In this document: one piece after another, positions 24,615 through 33,060 of the stretch
Layout: the number at the start of each line of letters is the position of its first letter
Numbering within the stretch: the stretch's first letter is position 1
Assembly: GCF_002995805.1 (NCBI RefSeq)
Contig: NZ_PVXL01000044.1
Location: 62,001 to 126,000 of the forward strand
Origin: Neomoorella stamsii
GTDB lineage: Bacteria; Bacillota; DSM-521; Neomoorellales; Neomoorellaceae
Direction: 5' to 3'
Length of the DNA stretch: 64,000 nucleotides
The notes under the pieces: generated by a model
What the model saw: only the letters and a program-made list of their open reading frames with translations
The model's database searches: none
Told to the model about the DNA's origin: nothing
Program-made: the position numbers and the translations under genes

Positions 24615-25301
24615 ATGGAAAAAGTGATCGTGGTTCTTTCCGGAGGGCTGGATTCCACTACCTGCATGGCTATTGCCCGTGCTGCGGGAAAAGAAATTTA
24701 TCCCCTGACCTTCGCTTACGGGCAAAAACATACTGTCGAGCTGGAAGCGGCACGCCAGGTAGCCAGCTATTATGGAGTAAGTGGGCGTCATAAGATCATA
24801 AATCTGGAGGGATTGCTATCTGGCTCGGCGCTCACAGACGCTGATAAAGAAATACCTACGGGGCGCTCTATATCCGAAATAGGCCGGGTAATACCATCAA
24901 CTTATGTTCCTGCGCGGAACATAGTTTTTTTGGCGCTTGCTTTAGCCCAAGCTGAACCTTTGGATGCCCGAGCTATCTATCTTGGGGTAAATGCATTGGA
25001 TTTTTCTGGCTATCCGGACTGCCGACCTGAGTTTATCAGCGCTTTCCAAGAAGTGATAAATAAAGGAACGGCAGCCGGCGTAGAAGGTCACGGTATCCGC
25101 ATCGAAACACCCCTTATTCATCTAACTAAAGCAGAAATAATTAAAACAGGTATAAAGCTGGGTGCTCCATACCATCTCAGTTATTCCTGCTATCAGGGCT
25201 CTGTTCCCTCGTGCGGTACCTGTGACGCCTGCCTGCTTCGCTTAAAAGGCTTCCAGGAAGCGGGTGTAACAGACCCTATCCCCTACCGTAACAAGGGCTA
25301 G
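24615..25301 (+). CDS. queC: 7-cyano-7-deazaguanine synthase QueC
   Basis: 228-residue ATP-dependent enzyme with the PP-loop LSGGLDSTTC at the N-terminus and a C-terminal zinc site formed by the cysteines of SCYQGSVPSCGTCDACLLR. It converts CDG to preQ0. It is the last gene of queD-queE-queC. folE, queF and tgt are not in this window. AGAAAGGGG precedes the ATG. Confidence 0.95.
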   Translation: MEKVIVVLSGGLDSTTCMAIARAAGKEIYPLTFAYGQKHTVELEAARQVASYYGVSGRHKIINLEGLLSGSALTDADKEIPTGRSISEIGRVIPSTYVPARNIVFLALALAQAEPLDARAIYLGVNALDFSGYPDCRPEFISAFQEVINKGTAAGVEGHGIRIETPLIHLTKAEIIKTGIKLGAPYHLSYSCYQGSVPSCGTCDACLLRLKGFQEAGVTDPIPYRNKG

Positions 25302-25312
25302 CTAAAATTTTT

Positions 25313-25340
25313 AGCCGGGAAATTGTACCCGGCTTTATTA
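25313..25340 (+). terminator. Terminator after queC
   Basis: AGCCGGG (25313-25319) and CCCGGCT (25328-25334), followed by TTATTAATTT, 12 nt after the queC stop. Confidence 0.75.
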
Positions 25341-25350
25341 ATTTGGGGGA

Positions 25351-25379
25351 TTGACGCTATAACCTGGATAACTTACAAT
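25351..25379 (+). promoter_or_regulatory. Promoter of the TetR-MTAP-mqn operon
   Basis: TTGACG (25351-25356), a 17-nt spacer and TACAAT (25374-25379). Transcription would start near 25386, inside an inverted repeat. Confidence 0.75.
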
Positions 25380-25380
25380 G

Positions 25381-25401
25381 GCAATTGAAAAATTGAATTG
25401 C
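25381..25401 (+). promoter_or_regulatory. Candidate TetR operator at the start site
   Basis: GCAATT (25381-25386) and AATTGC (25396-25401) are perfect 6-bp arms around a 9-nt A/T-rich centre, placed just after the -10 box and before the TetR gene. This position suits autorepression. Confidence 0.5.
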
Positions 25402-25432
25402 GGTTCATTGCTTGAAAATTGGGGGAAGGGTT

Positions 25433-26065
25433 TTGGTTTACCGGCGGACGAAAAAGGTAGATCAAAAGCTGGAGGCGCGCCTGCAGGCCATTATGCAGGC
25501 GGCGAAGGAAGAATTTGCCCGTCACGGGTTTTACGGTACTTCGGTTAAAGATATCGCCCGCCGGGCGGGGGTGGGCATCGGCACGATTTACTTATATCTG
25601 CGCAATAAGGAAGCCCTCTTTACCGCCCTGGTCAACGAAGCCTATGAGATGGTTCTGGAACGTATTGCCCAGGCCCGCAAAAACACCGCCGGTGGACGCC
25701 AAAAACTCCAGGTCTCTATGGAGGCAGCCCTGGCGGTCTTACAGGAGAACCGTGACCTGGCCCGGGTAATGCTGGTCCAATCACCGGCTGGCCACCCGGC
25801 GGTGGCAGAACAACTCTACGACTTGTTACGACGTCTAACGCAGCTTGTAGAAGAAGACGTACTGGAGGGTATCCAAAGGAAGGAGCTACCGCCCCAGGAT
25901 GCCCATGTCGCAGCTTTAGCCTTTGTAGGTACCTTTTACCAGGTAGTTATAAGCTGGTTGAAAGAGGGCATTCCATCTGATTTGACGTTGGCGGGAAAAG
26001 AGCTGGTGGCCTATAATCTGCGCGGCCTGGGCTATGACCTGGAAGGAGACATTGGGAATGGTTGA
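25433..26065 (+). CDS. TetR/AcrR family transcriptional regulator
   Basis: 210 residues from a TTG at 25433 behind GGGGGAAGGG; the frame opens with another TTG at 25412. The N-terminal HTH is IMQAAKEEFARHGFYGTSV, then DIARRAGVGIGTIYLYLRNKEALF, the canonical TetR pattern. The C-terminal ligand-binding part is helical. It is the first gene ahead of an MTAP-like enzyme and mqn genes, and probably controls them in response to an unknown small molecule. Its stop overlaps the next gene's start. Confidence 0.9.
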   Translation: MVYRRTKKVDQKLEARLQAIMQAAKEEFARHGFYGTSVKDIARRAGVGIGTIYLYLRNKEALFTALVNEAYEMVLERIAQARKNTAGGRQKLQVSMEAALAVLQENRDLARVMLVQSPAGHPAVAEQLYDLLRRLTQLVEEDVLEGIQRKELPPQDAHVAALAFVGTFYQVVISWLKEGIPSDLTLAGKELVAYNLRGLGYDLEGDIGNG

Positions 26066-26915
26066 AGAAAAGATACAGGCGGATATTGGCTTTATCGGTG
26101 GCTCAGGCACTTTTAGCTTGAACTTTCCAGAAGCATTAGGTGATCCAGGAACAAAGATTCTGGCCCGGGATGTGGTTTTTGCTACTCCTTGGGGTCCCAG
26201 TGCTCCCTTAATCCTTTTTCGCACTGGTGACCCGCCGCGCCGGGTGCTGGCGGCCAAGATGCATGGACGGATTCCTGGAGTCTCCTGGGGCGAGAGTTCG
26301 CAGCGCTTGTTCCATGCCTTTATGCAGGCTAAAGTCCGGAAGATCATTGCTGAGGGCGGGGTGGGAAGCGTAAATCACCTCCTGGATCCCCGGGACATTG
26401 TAGTGGTGACCGATTACATTGATTTTTCCATGCGCCGGGATGTGGGGCTTCAGGAGGGCTACCTGTCGGTAATGCGCCAGCCTATTTGCCCTTCTCTGCA
26501 CAAGACTTTGGTAGAAACGGCTAGAGAGGCCCCTCTGGGGAGGGTCTTTGACCGCGGCGTTTATCTGGTGACAGATGGGCGCCACTTCGAGAGCGTAGCC
26601 GAAGTAAACCTGTTTCGCCAGTGGGGGGCGGACGTCGTAGGCCAGACCCTCTGCCCCGAGGTCTACCTGGCGAGGGAAATGGGGGCCTGTTACGCCGGCA
26701 TCTACCTGGTAGTAAATTATGGGGAGGGTGTGGTGAAACCCTGGGAACATAAGGAGTTAAGGGAGATCTTTTTTGATGATGCCCCGGCCTTCGGCCGCAT
26801 CATCCTGAAGGCCCTGGGACGAGTGACCTTTAATGGGGACTGTAGTTGCGCTACGCTGCGTAAACCGACCCTTTTGCGCCCTGAGAATATCGGTAAGTCT
26901 CATCCTGGATCCTAG
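26058..26915 (+). CDS. MTAP-family nucleoside phosphorylase, probably in the futalosine pathway
   Basis: 285 residues from the ATG at 26058, which overlaps the TetR stop; GGAAGGAG is 10 nt upstream. It has the fold markers of 5'-methylthioadenosine phosphorylase/PNP type II: IGFIGGSGTF at the phosphate loop, AAKMHGRIPG, IIAEGGVGSVNHLLDPRDIVVV, and a region matching MTAP's GADVVGQTLCPEVYLAREMG. The next genes are mqnE, mqnA and mqnC, and no mqnB (futalosine hydrolase) is present. It therefore probably removes adenine from aminofutalosine (or handles a related nucleoside). Substrate is inferred from context. Confidence 0.8.
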   Translation: MVEEKIQADIGFIGGSGTFSLNFPEALGDPGTKILARDVVFATPWGPSAPLILFRTGDPPRRVLAAKMHGRIPGVSWGESSQRLFHAFMQAKVRKIIAEGGVGSVNHLLDPRDIVVVTDYIDFSMRRDVGLQEGYLSVMRQPICPSLHKTLVETAREAPLGRVFDRGVYLVTDGRHFESVAEVNLFRQWGADVVGQTLCPEVYLAREMGACYAGIYLVVNYGEGVVKPWEHKELREIFFDDAPAFGRIILKALGRVTFNGDCSCATLRKPTLLRPENIGKSHPGS

Positions 26916-26958
26916 CTATCTTATTAATATAAGCTATTAGAAGGGGGCTTGACAGGCC

Positions 26959-28077
26959 TTGTCTGCCATTATTGAACATATCCGGACGGAACTCTCCCGG
27001 GGAGAATTGGCGTCCGTAGCTGCCAAGGTGTATGCCGGGGAAAGGCTGAGCCGGGAGGACGGTATTCGTCTCTGGGAGAGCCAGGACCTCCTGGGCATCG
27101 GGTACCTCGCTGACCTGGCCCGGCAGCGGGTTTGCGGGGATGACGTTTACTTTATTAATAATGCCCACATTAATCATACTAATGTTTGCCAAAATCTCTG
27201 TGATTTATGTGCCTTTGGGAGAGAGGCAGGTAGTCCGGAGGCTTACACCCTTACCCTGGCTGAAGTTGAGGCGAAGGCCAGGGCGGCGGCTGCCGCAGGT
27301 GTCACCGAGATTCACATTGTAGGAGGTTTGAATCCGGAACTGCCGTATGATTACTACCTGGACCTGATCCGTACGGTGCGCCGGGTAGCACCCCAAGCCT
27401 GTATCCAGGCCTTTGATGCCGTAGAAATTGACTTTATAGCGTCCCAGGCGGGGCGGCCTGTAGCTGACGTACTCCAGGAACTCCGGCAGGCGGGCCTGGA
27501 TTCCCTTCCCGGCGGCGGGGCCGAAATTTTTGCCCCAGCGGTGCGCCGGCGCCTTTGTGCCAGGAAGATTGACGGCCAGCGGTGGCTCATGGTCCACGAA
27601 ACCGCCCACCGTCTGGGTATACCCACCAACGCTACCATGCTCTACGGCCACCTGGAGACAGCGGCCGACCGGGTGGACCACCTCCTGGCCCTCCGGGAAC
27701 TCCAGGACCGTACGGGGGGCTTTTTGGCCTTTATTCCCCTGGCCTTTCACCCGGCCAACACGGCCTTCAGCAACCTGCCGGGAACCACCGGGGTGGACGA
27801 CCTGAAGATGCTGGCCATCAGCCGCCTGCTCCTGGACAACTTCCGTCACATCAAGGCCTTCTGGATCATGATGGGACCGAAATTAGCCCAGGTGGCCTTG
27901 CATTTCGGGGTAAACGACCTGGATGGTACCGTACGGGAAGAGCATATTTTTCATAACGCGGGGGCCGCTACGCCCCAGTACCAGCCTGCCGAAAGCTTTT
28001 TGCGCAGCATCCGGGCCGCCGGTCGGATACCGGTGGAACGGGACACTTTATACCGGGAAATCCGCCGCTATGCCTGA
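26959..28077 (+). CDS. mqnE: Aminofutalosine synthase MqnE
   Basis: 372-residue radical SAM enzyme with the cluster motif NVCQNLCDLCAF (C-x3-C-x2-C) after the conserved INNAHINHTN. It also has IHIVGGLNPELP, GGGAEIF and the C-terminal VERDTLYREI typical of MqnE. It joins 3-[(1-carboxyvinyl)oxy]benzoate, made by MqnA, to the SAM-derived adenosyl group, giving aminofutalosine. The start is a TTG at 26959 with GGGGG upstream. It is 43 nt after the MTAP-like gene. Confidence 0.92.
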   Translation: MSAIIEHIRTELSRGELASVAAKVYAGERLSREDGIRLWESQDLLGIGYLADLARQRVCGDDVYFINNAHINHTNVCQNLCDLCAFGREAGSPEAYTLTLAEVEAKARAAAAAGVTEIHIVGGLNPELPYDYYLDLIRTVRRVAPQACIQAFDAVEIDFIASQAGRPVADVLQELRQAGLDSLPGGGAEIFAPAVRRRLCARKIDGQRWLMVHETAHRLGIPTNATMLYGHLETAADRVDHLLALRELQDRTGGFLAFIPLAFHPANTAFSNLPGTTGVDDLKMLAISRLLLDNFRHIKAFWIMMGPKLAQVALHFGVNDLDGTVREEHIFHNAGAATPQYQPAESFLRSIRAAGRIPVERDTLYREIRRYA

Positions 28078-28090
28078 AAGGGGGATGGGC

Positions 28091-28951
28091 ATGGAATGGC
28101 CACGGCTGGGCCGGGTGAGTTACCTGAACTGCCTCCCGCTTTTTTACGCTCTGGAGACAGGACAGGTAAAAGTACCGGCCAAAATAATTGCTGACCACCC
28201 TGCGGTTTTAAATAAGGCCTTCCAACAAGGGGAACTGGAGGTCACGGCCGTCTCTTCCCTGGCTTACGGGCAGTTTGCGGAAGAAGCCCTGGTTCTACCA
28301 GGATTATCTATCTCCTGCCACGGCAAGGTTGGGAGCGTGGTCCTGGTGAGCCGGGTACCGGTGGCGGAACTCGGGGGCCGGCCCCTTTCCCTTACACCTT
28401 ATTCGGCCACCAGCGTGGTTTTGTTGCGTATCCTCCTGCAACGGCTTTATCGCGTTGCGCCCGCCCTTTTTATCCGCCCGGCCGGCAGCCCCCCGGATTG
28501 GGGCCAACCCGAAGCCTTGCTTGCCATCGGGGATGAGGCCCTGCAGGTTGTCCGGACAGGTCGCTACTCCTTTGTTTATGACCTGGGGGAAGAGTGGCGC
28601 CAATTAACCGGCAAGCCAATGGTCTTTGCCCTCTGGGTCGCCAGGAGGGACTTTGCAGCTGCATATCCGGAAGAGCTGGCCGGCATCTGGAAAGCTTTAC
28701 AGGCAGCCAAGGCCTGGGGAAAAAGGCACCCGGGGACCCTGGCGGCAGTAGGGGCCCAGAGGCTGGGGGTGGAGCCGGAATTCATGGAGGATTATTTTAC
28801 CGTATTAAACTATGACCTGGAGTGGCCACACCTGGAGGGGCTTTTAACCTTTTACCGCCTGGCCCATGCTGAGGGATTACTTTCACGTCCGGTGGCTCTG
28901 GAGATCTGGGGAGGAGAAGATGAAGGAAATTATCGCCTGCAAAGTGCTTGA
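28091..28951 (+). CDS. mqnA: Chorismate dehydratase MqnA
   Basis: 286 residues from the ATG at 28091, which has AAAGGGGG 6 nt upstream; alternatives are ATG at 28085 and 28070. It is a periplasmic-binding-protein-like fold. The start LGRVSYLNCLPLFYAL is the MqnA signature and differs from MqnD. Other conserved parts are VSSLAYGQF, VGSVVLVSR and LLAIGDEAL. It dehydrates chorismate to 3-[(1-carboxyvinyl)oxy]benzoate. It lies between mqnE and mqnC and overlaps mqnC by 32 nt. Confidence 0.93.
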   Translation: MEWPRLGRVSYLNCLPLFYALETGQVKVPAKIIADHPAVLNKAFQQGELEVTAVSSLAYGQFAEEALVLPGLSISCHGKVGSVVLVSRVPVAELGGRPLSLTPYSATSVVLLRILLQRLYRVAPALFIRPAGSPPDWGQPEALLAIGDEALQVVRTGRYSFVYDLGEEWRQLTGKPMVFALWVARRDFAAAYPEELAGIWKALQAAKAWGKRHPGTLAAVGAQRLGVEPEFMEDYFTVLNYDLEWPHLEGLLTFYRLAHAEGLLSRPVALEIWGGEDEGNYRLQSA

Positions 28952-29990
28952 CGGTGAGCGTTTGAGTTTTCATGAAGCGGAGCGTCTTTATCAAGAGGCC
29001 GACTTGCTGGAACTGGGTTACCTGGCCAACCGGGTCCGCCAGAAGCTGCACCCCGAGGGGACAGTCACCTTTGTCGTGGACCGGAATATCAACTATACCA
29101 ATATCTGCGTCAATGCCTGCCGTTTCTGCGCTTTCTATCGCTTGCCCGGAGATCCGGAAGGGTACCTCCTCAGCCGGGAGGAAATCGGCCGTAAAATAGA
29201 GGCTACCCTGTCTGCAGGTGGGACCCAGATCCTGATGCAGGGGGGCCTGCATCCCGAACTTGGCCTGGCCTGGTTTGAGGATCTCTTTTCTTGGATTAAA
29301 TCTCGCTATCCGGTCACCCTTCATTCCCTATCCCCTGTAGAAATCGATGACCTGGCCCGAAAGGAACGGCTGCCGGTGGCAGAGGTTTTGCAGCGGCTGA
29401 AAAAAGCGGGTCTCGACTCCTTGCCCGGTGGCGGGGCGGAGATTCTGGTCGACAGTGTTCGTAACCGGGTTAGCCCTAAAAAGACTTCCACGGCCCGCTG
29501 GCTGGAGGTGATGCGCGCAGCCCATGCCCTGGGGATGAAATCAACAGCCACTATGGTTTTCGGGTTGGGAGAAACTATTGCTGATAGGATTGCTCACCTG
29601 GAGGCTGTCCGGCAACTGCAGGATGAAACGAGTGGTTTCACGGCCTTTATTCCCTGGAGTTTCCAACCAGGCAATACCGACCTGGGCGGTGAGGAGGCAG
29701 GCGCCTGCGAATACCTGCGGATGCTCGCCCTTTCCCGGATTTACCTGGATAACTTTCCCAATATCCAGGTGTCGTGGGTAACCCAGGGAACCAAGATAGC
29801 CCAGACGGCCCTCTTCTTTGGAGCCAACGATTTCGGTTCCACTATGCTGGAGGAAAACGTAGTCCGGGCGGCAGGGGCTTCCTTCCGCGCTGATCAGGAG
29901 GAAATCCTCCGCTGCATCCGGGCAGCTGGTTTCCTACCCGCCCAACGCGATAATGAGTATCACATTTTACGCTACTACGAGGCAGTGTAA
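28920..29990 (+). CDS. mqnC: Cyclic dehypoxanthinyl futalosine synthase MqnC
   Basis: 356 residues from the ATG at 28920 behind GGGGAGGAG. Radical SAM motif NICVNACRFCAF, preceded by VDRNINYTN. Other conserved parts are ILMQGGLHPEL, LSPVEI, DSLPGGGAEILVDSVR and the family's end RDNEYHILR. It cyclises dehypoxanthine futalosine. Its 3' end overlaps the convergent bzaD gene by 16 nt. mqnD and later prenylation genes are outside the window. Confidence 0.93.
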   Translation: MKEIIACKVLDGERLSFHEAERLYQEADLLELGYLANRVRQKLHPEGTVTFVVDRNINYTNICVNACRFCAFYRLPGDPEGYLLSREEIGRKIEATLSAGGTQILMQGGLHPELGLAWFEDLFSWIKSRYPVTLHSLSPVEIDDLARKERLPVAEVLQRLKKAGLDSLPGGGAEILVDSVRNRVSPKKTSTARWLEVMRAAHALGMKSTATMVFGLGETIADRIAHLEAVRQLQDETSGFTAFIPWSFQPGNTDLGGEEAGACEYLRMLALSRIYLDNFPNIQVSWVTQGTKIAQTALFFGANDFGSTMLEENVVRAAGASFRADQEEILRCIRAAGFLPAQRDNEYHILRYYEAV

Positions 29991-31486
29991 GTTAAGATTT
30001 CGTCTATCTCATTTTCGGCTTTCCGGACCAATAAATCCTTTAGTTCCTCCGGGAATTGTTCCCCGGCTTCCAGGGCCTTTAAAACAGTCTCAAACGTGTT
30101 CACCAACAAGTAATTTATTTTAGCATATTTTTCCCGGGTATCACCGGGTTCCGCCACCTTCCCGCTCCAGATTCCTTCCATGCGGTTGAACAGGAAGTTA
30201 GTGATGCGCCTCATTATATAAGCCAGATCTGCTACCTTAGCGTGGTCAAAGATGTTAATGCCTTCATAAGATGAGAAAGATGTTGTTTGCAAACGCCCCT
30301 CCCTTTCTAGTTTTTGATAAAATGGGGTGCCCCTTAAGATAATCTGGTGGTGATAAAGCAAGTTAGCCGTAACCGGAAGACTTTTAAGCAAATGGTTTCT
30401 TTGCAGGAATTCAAAATTAGCCCGCACATTCTCCAATGTTGAGTCTGGCTCAAACATAATAAACCCGACGTTGGGCTCTATGCCGTGTTGGCGGAGAATT
30501 CTCAGCGCCCTTTCATTCTGGGTCACGGTGGTCATCTTATTCAGCCGTCGCAAGGAATGATCCGTGCCGCTCTCAAGACCAATAAGAATGTGACGGAGAC
30601 CTGCCTCCACCAGGGCACTAATAGTTTCCTCATGGATATCGTTAACCCGGGCCTCGATGCCAAACCGGATGTTCCTGGTTTTTAAAAGGGAGGCTAAGCG
30701 AAGAGCCCTTTTTTGGCCTTCTTGACCAGGGCCAAAAAAGTTGGGGTCCACAAAGTAAAATTCCTTTCTTCCCCGTTCTAACATAATCCTATCCAGCTCC
30801 GCAACAATATTCTCCGGGCTCCGCCCCCGCCATCGAGACCCATGGCCATAAAAGGGGTTGATGTAGCAAAAGGTGCATCCCCCGTAACATCCCCGGCTCC
30901 CCTGGAGGTTCACTTCAGGAAGGCGGAACATGGCCTCCGTTCGCACGGGAAAGGGGAGATGGTCCAGGTCTTCCACTGGTTTTCGCCGGAGGTAACTAAT
31001 ATTACCGGACCTATCCCTCAGGGCAAGGCCTGGAATATCCGCCAGGCAAGCACCCCAAGAGAGTGCCCCGGCCAGCTCGGCAAAAGTCAGCTCCGGCTCC
31101 CCAATGATGACGGAATCAATTGCCAAATACCTTTGTAAAATTTCGGCAAAGGCAAAGGTTGGATAAAACCCGTAGACCGTGATATAACGAGAAAACCCTT
31201 CACGTTTCACCTTCTCCAGAAAACCAAAGAGTTCGACGTCACTCTTCCAGTGATAGACCATATGGACACCCAGGATGTCCGGTTCCATGGCACTTAACCT
31301 TTGCTCAATTTCTTTATAAGAGAGCCCATCCAGGTATCCTTCCACAATCTCTACCTCATGCCCCTCACCTCTTAACATTGCGGCTGAATAACCTGTAAGA
31401 AGGCTTGAAGAAAGGGGTGTATTAGCAATATCGTTACACCGTTCGGGGCAGATGCTCCGCGGGTGCTCCAGTAAAAGGATTTTCAT
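29975..31486 (-). CDS. bzaD: B12-binding radical SAM methyltransferase-like protein, BzaD-type
   Basis: 503 residues. It has an N-terminal cobalamin-binding Rossmann-like domain (about 1-150) and a radical SAM domain with GCYGGCTFCYI (C-x3-C-x2-C, near residue 200). The C-terminal helical extension is of the B12-dependent radical SAM type. It is the last gene of a cobalamin-riboswitch operon with two ThiC paralogues and a methyltransferase, which is the anaerobic benzimidazole (bza) arrangement. BzaD/BzaE proteins put methyl groups on the benzimidazole ring. Only one such gene is present here, so I call it BzaD rather than BzaE by order. GAGG precedes the ATG. Confidence 0.8.
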   Translation of the reverse strand: MKILLLEHPRSICPERCNDIANTPLSSSLLTGYSAAMLRGEGHEVEIVEGYLDGLSYKEIEQRLSAMEPDILGVHMVYHWKSDVELFGFLEKVKREGFSRYITVYGFYPTFAFAEILQRYLAIDSVIIGEPELTFAELAGALSWGACLADIPGLALRDRSGNISYLRRKPVEDLDHLPFPVRTEAMFRLPEVNLQGSRGCYGGCTFCYINPFYGHGSRWRGRSPENIVAELDRIMLERGRKEFYFVDPNFFGPGQEGQKRALRLASLLKTRNIRFGIEARVNDIHEETISALVEAGLRHILIGLESGTDHSLRRLNKMTTVTQNERALRILRQHGIEPNVGFIMFEPDSTLENVRANFEFLQRNHLLKSLPVTANLLYHHQIILRGTPFYQKLEREGRLQTTSFSSYEGINIFDHAKVADLAYIMRRITNFLFNRMEGIWSGKVAEPGDTREKYAKINYLLVNTFETVLKALEAGEQFPEELKDLLVRKAENEIDEILTYTAS

Positions 31487-31506
31487 GTTCCAACCTCACT
31501 CCATAT

Positions 31507-33060
31507 TTATTCCAAAAGCACCAGGGCGAAATACTTGACAAAGTCATTCTTGTTATTTAGTGTCCGCAGCGAAAGTCCCGCTCGCCTGACAGTCTCAAAT
31601 ACATCGATCCCCGCCCCCTCCATAGAAGGCCTGGCGTCCCGGGTGTTATGACATATGCTCTTAGTGGTGCAGGAGTCACAGAGGGTGCATGGACCCGCCC
31701 AAAAGGCAAAAGCTTTATAAAAACCTGCCTTAAAGGCCTCTTTTTCAGCCTGTAAGACACGACGCTGGAAAGACCTGGTGGGGGGTTCCCCTTCCAAGAG
31801 CAAGGCCAGAGTATAGTCCTTAAGGATATCCCTTGTTCTTTGAGGAGAGGGGCTATTTGGTGGGCAATGGGGTTTCCCGTACAGGTCACACCCGAATTGG
31901 CAGCGGAGTTCCGGCCACTCAGGGACATGGATATCCTTTACGGGAAGGAGACAGACCTGGCGAAATCCCAGCGTTTGAATACTGGAAACTAAACGAGCTT
32001 TGGGATCCAGGCTAAGTTTTTCCAGCTTTTTTTTATTTTTTGAGCCGATGATGAGGGCTGTATCAGTTGCCAAAGGTATGAGATGGGTGACGTAGAGGTT
32101 GTGATTTTCGATTTTTTCGCGGACCCACTTTTGCGCAAAAACCTTGCCGTTGTAGGTATTGATTAACATGTTAAGATCAAAGAGAGCGGCCTTTTCAGGA
32201 TAATGTTCCGGGAAGAAATCGTGGATTACTAAAAAGCCATCGGCTTTCAGGCATTCTGCAGCCCTGGCCAGGATATGGGTAACCTCATTTTCCGCATAGG
32301 TATGAATAAGGTTGGATAAGATTACTAGATCATAACAGCCTTTACTCACCGGCCAGGCTTCTAGTATATTGGCCTGGCAATAAGTTACCCTCCCCGTGAG
32401 CCCCCTTTCCCGCATCAGCTCCTCAGCATAGTCCAAAACTTCGGGTAGGTCCATAAGGGTAGCCCTCATGGAAGGAAAACGCTCCAGAAAAGCAGCCGCA
32501 ACAGCTCCTGAACCGGCTCCCACGTCCAGGATCTCCCCCTCGAGGCCAAGCCCCTCGAATATGGGAATAATCTCCCGCACCTTGGTCCTGGCTACGCAAT
32601 CCATGGCACGGATAAACCTGCGGATACGATAGATTAGCTGTTCTGGCTCCTCCTGGGCCGGGGGAAAAGTTACCCTTCTCCCGGCTTTAATGCATTCCTT
32701 GAGGTCCCGCCAGGGAGAAGAGAGGTACTTGCGCCAGAGGATGGCCTCACCCTGATAATCTTTCTTACCCTTGACAAGATATGCGGAAGCGATCTTGGTA
32801 TTAAAAAAGAATGGCCCGTCACGCTGCAAAAGGCCTATAGCGCAAAGGGCTTGCAAGAAACGCTCCACCCCCTGGCAATCGGATTCCAGCGCCCTGGCAA
32901 TCTCAGCAATGGTCTTTCCCATGGGATCAAGGAAGGTAAATATTCCCATCTCAACCGCTGTAAAAAGAGCTTCGGAAAACCAGTATGCCGTGGCCAGGTC
33001 TTCCAGGTATTGGGGACTGGCTTCCTGGGGATCAGGATTTAAAAAAGACAAAGGTTTCAT
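31507..33060 (-). CDS. bzaC: BzaC-type O-methyltransferase fused to a DUF2284 metal-binding domain
   Basis: 517 residues from the ATG at 33060, which overlaps the bzaB stop (ATGA); the frame opens at 33117. Residues 1-340 are a methyltransferase of the O-methyltransferase_2 layout: a dimerisation winged helix, then EILDVGAGSGAVAAAFLERF for SAM. It would methylate 5-hydroxybenzimidazole to the methoxy form. The last 150 residues are DUF2284, with cysteines in CQFGCDLYGKPHCPP, GPCTLCDSC and CHNTRDARPSMEGAGIDVF, likely an Fe-S or Zn site. The fusion is unusual and its purpose is unknown. Confidence 0.8.
   Translation of the reverse strand: MKPLSFLNPDPQEASPQYLEDLATAYWFSEALFTAVEMGIFTFLDPMGKTIAEIARALESDCQGVERFLQALCAIGLLQRDGPFFFNTKIASAYLVKGKKDYQGEAILWRKYLSSPWRDLKECIKAGRRVTFPPAQEEPEQLIYRIRRFIRAMDCVARTKVREIIPIFEGLGLEGEILDVGAGSGAVAAAFLERFPSMRATLMDLPEVLDYAEELMRERGLTGRVTYCQANILEAWPVSKGCYDLVILSNLIHTYAENEVTHILARAAECLKADGFLVIHDFFPEHYPEKAALFDLNMLINTYNGKVFAQKWVREKIENHNLYVTHLIPLATDTALIIGSKNKKKLEKLSLDPKARLVSSIQTLGFRQVCLLPVKDIHVPEWPELRCQFGCDLYGKPHCPPNSPSPQRTRDILKDYTLALLLEGEPPTRSFQRRVLQAEKEAFKAGFYKAFAFWAGPCTLCDSCTTKSICHNTRDARPSMEGAGIDVFETVRRAGLSLRTLNNKNDFVKYFALVLLE

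Noticed and set aside
27582-27956. Proline/glycine-rich 124-residue frame inside mqnE, and similar long frames opposite the mqn, cobN and tad genes
   Set aside because: They are shadows of GC-rich real genes, without ribosome sites or recognisable domains.
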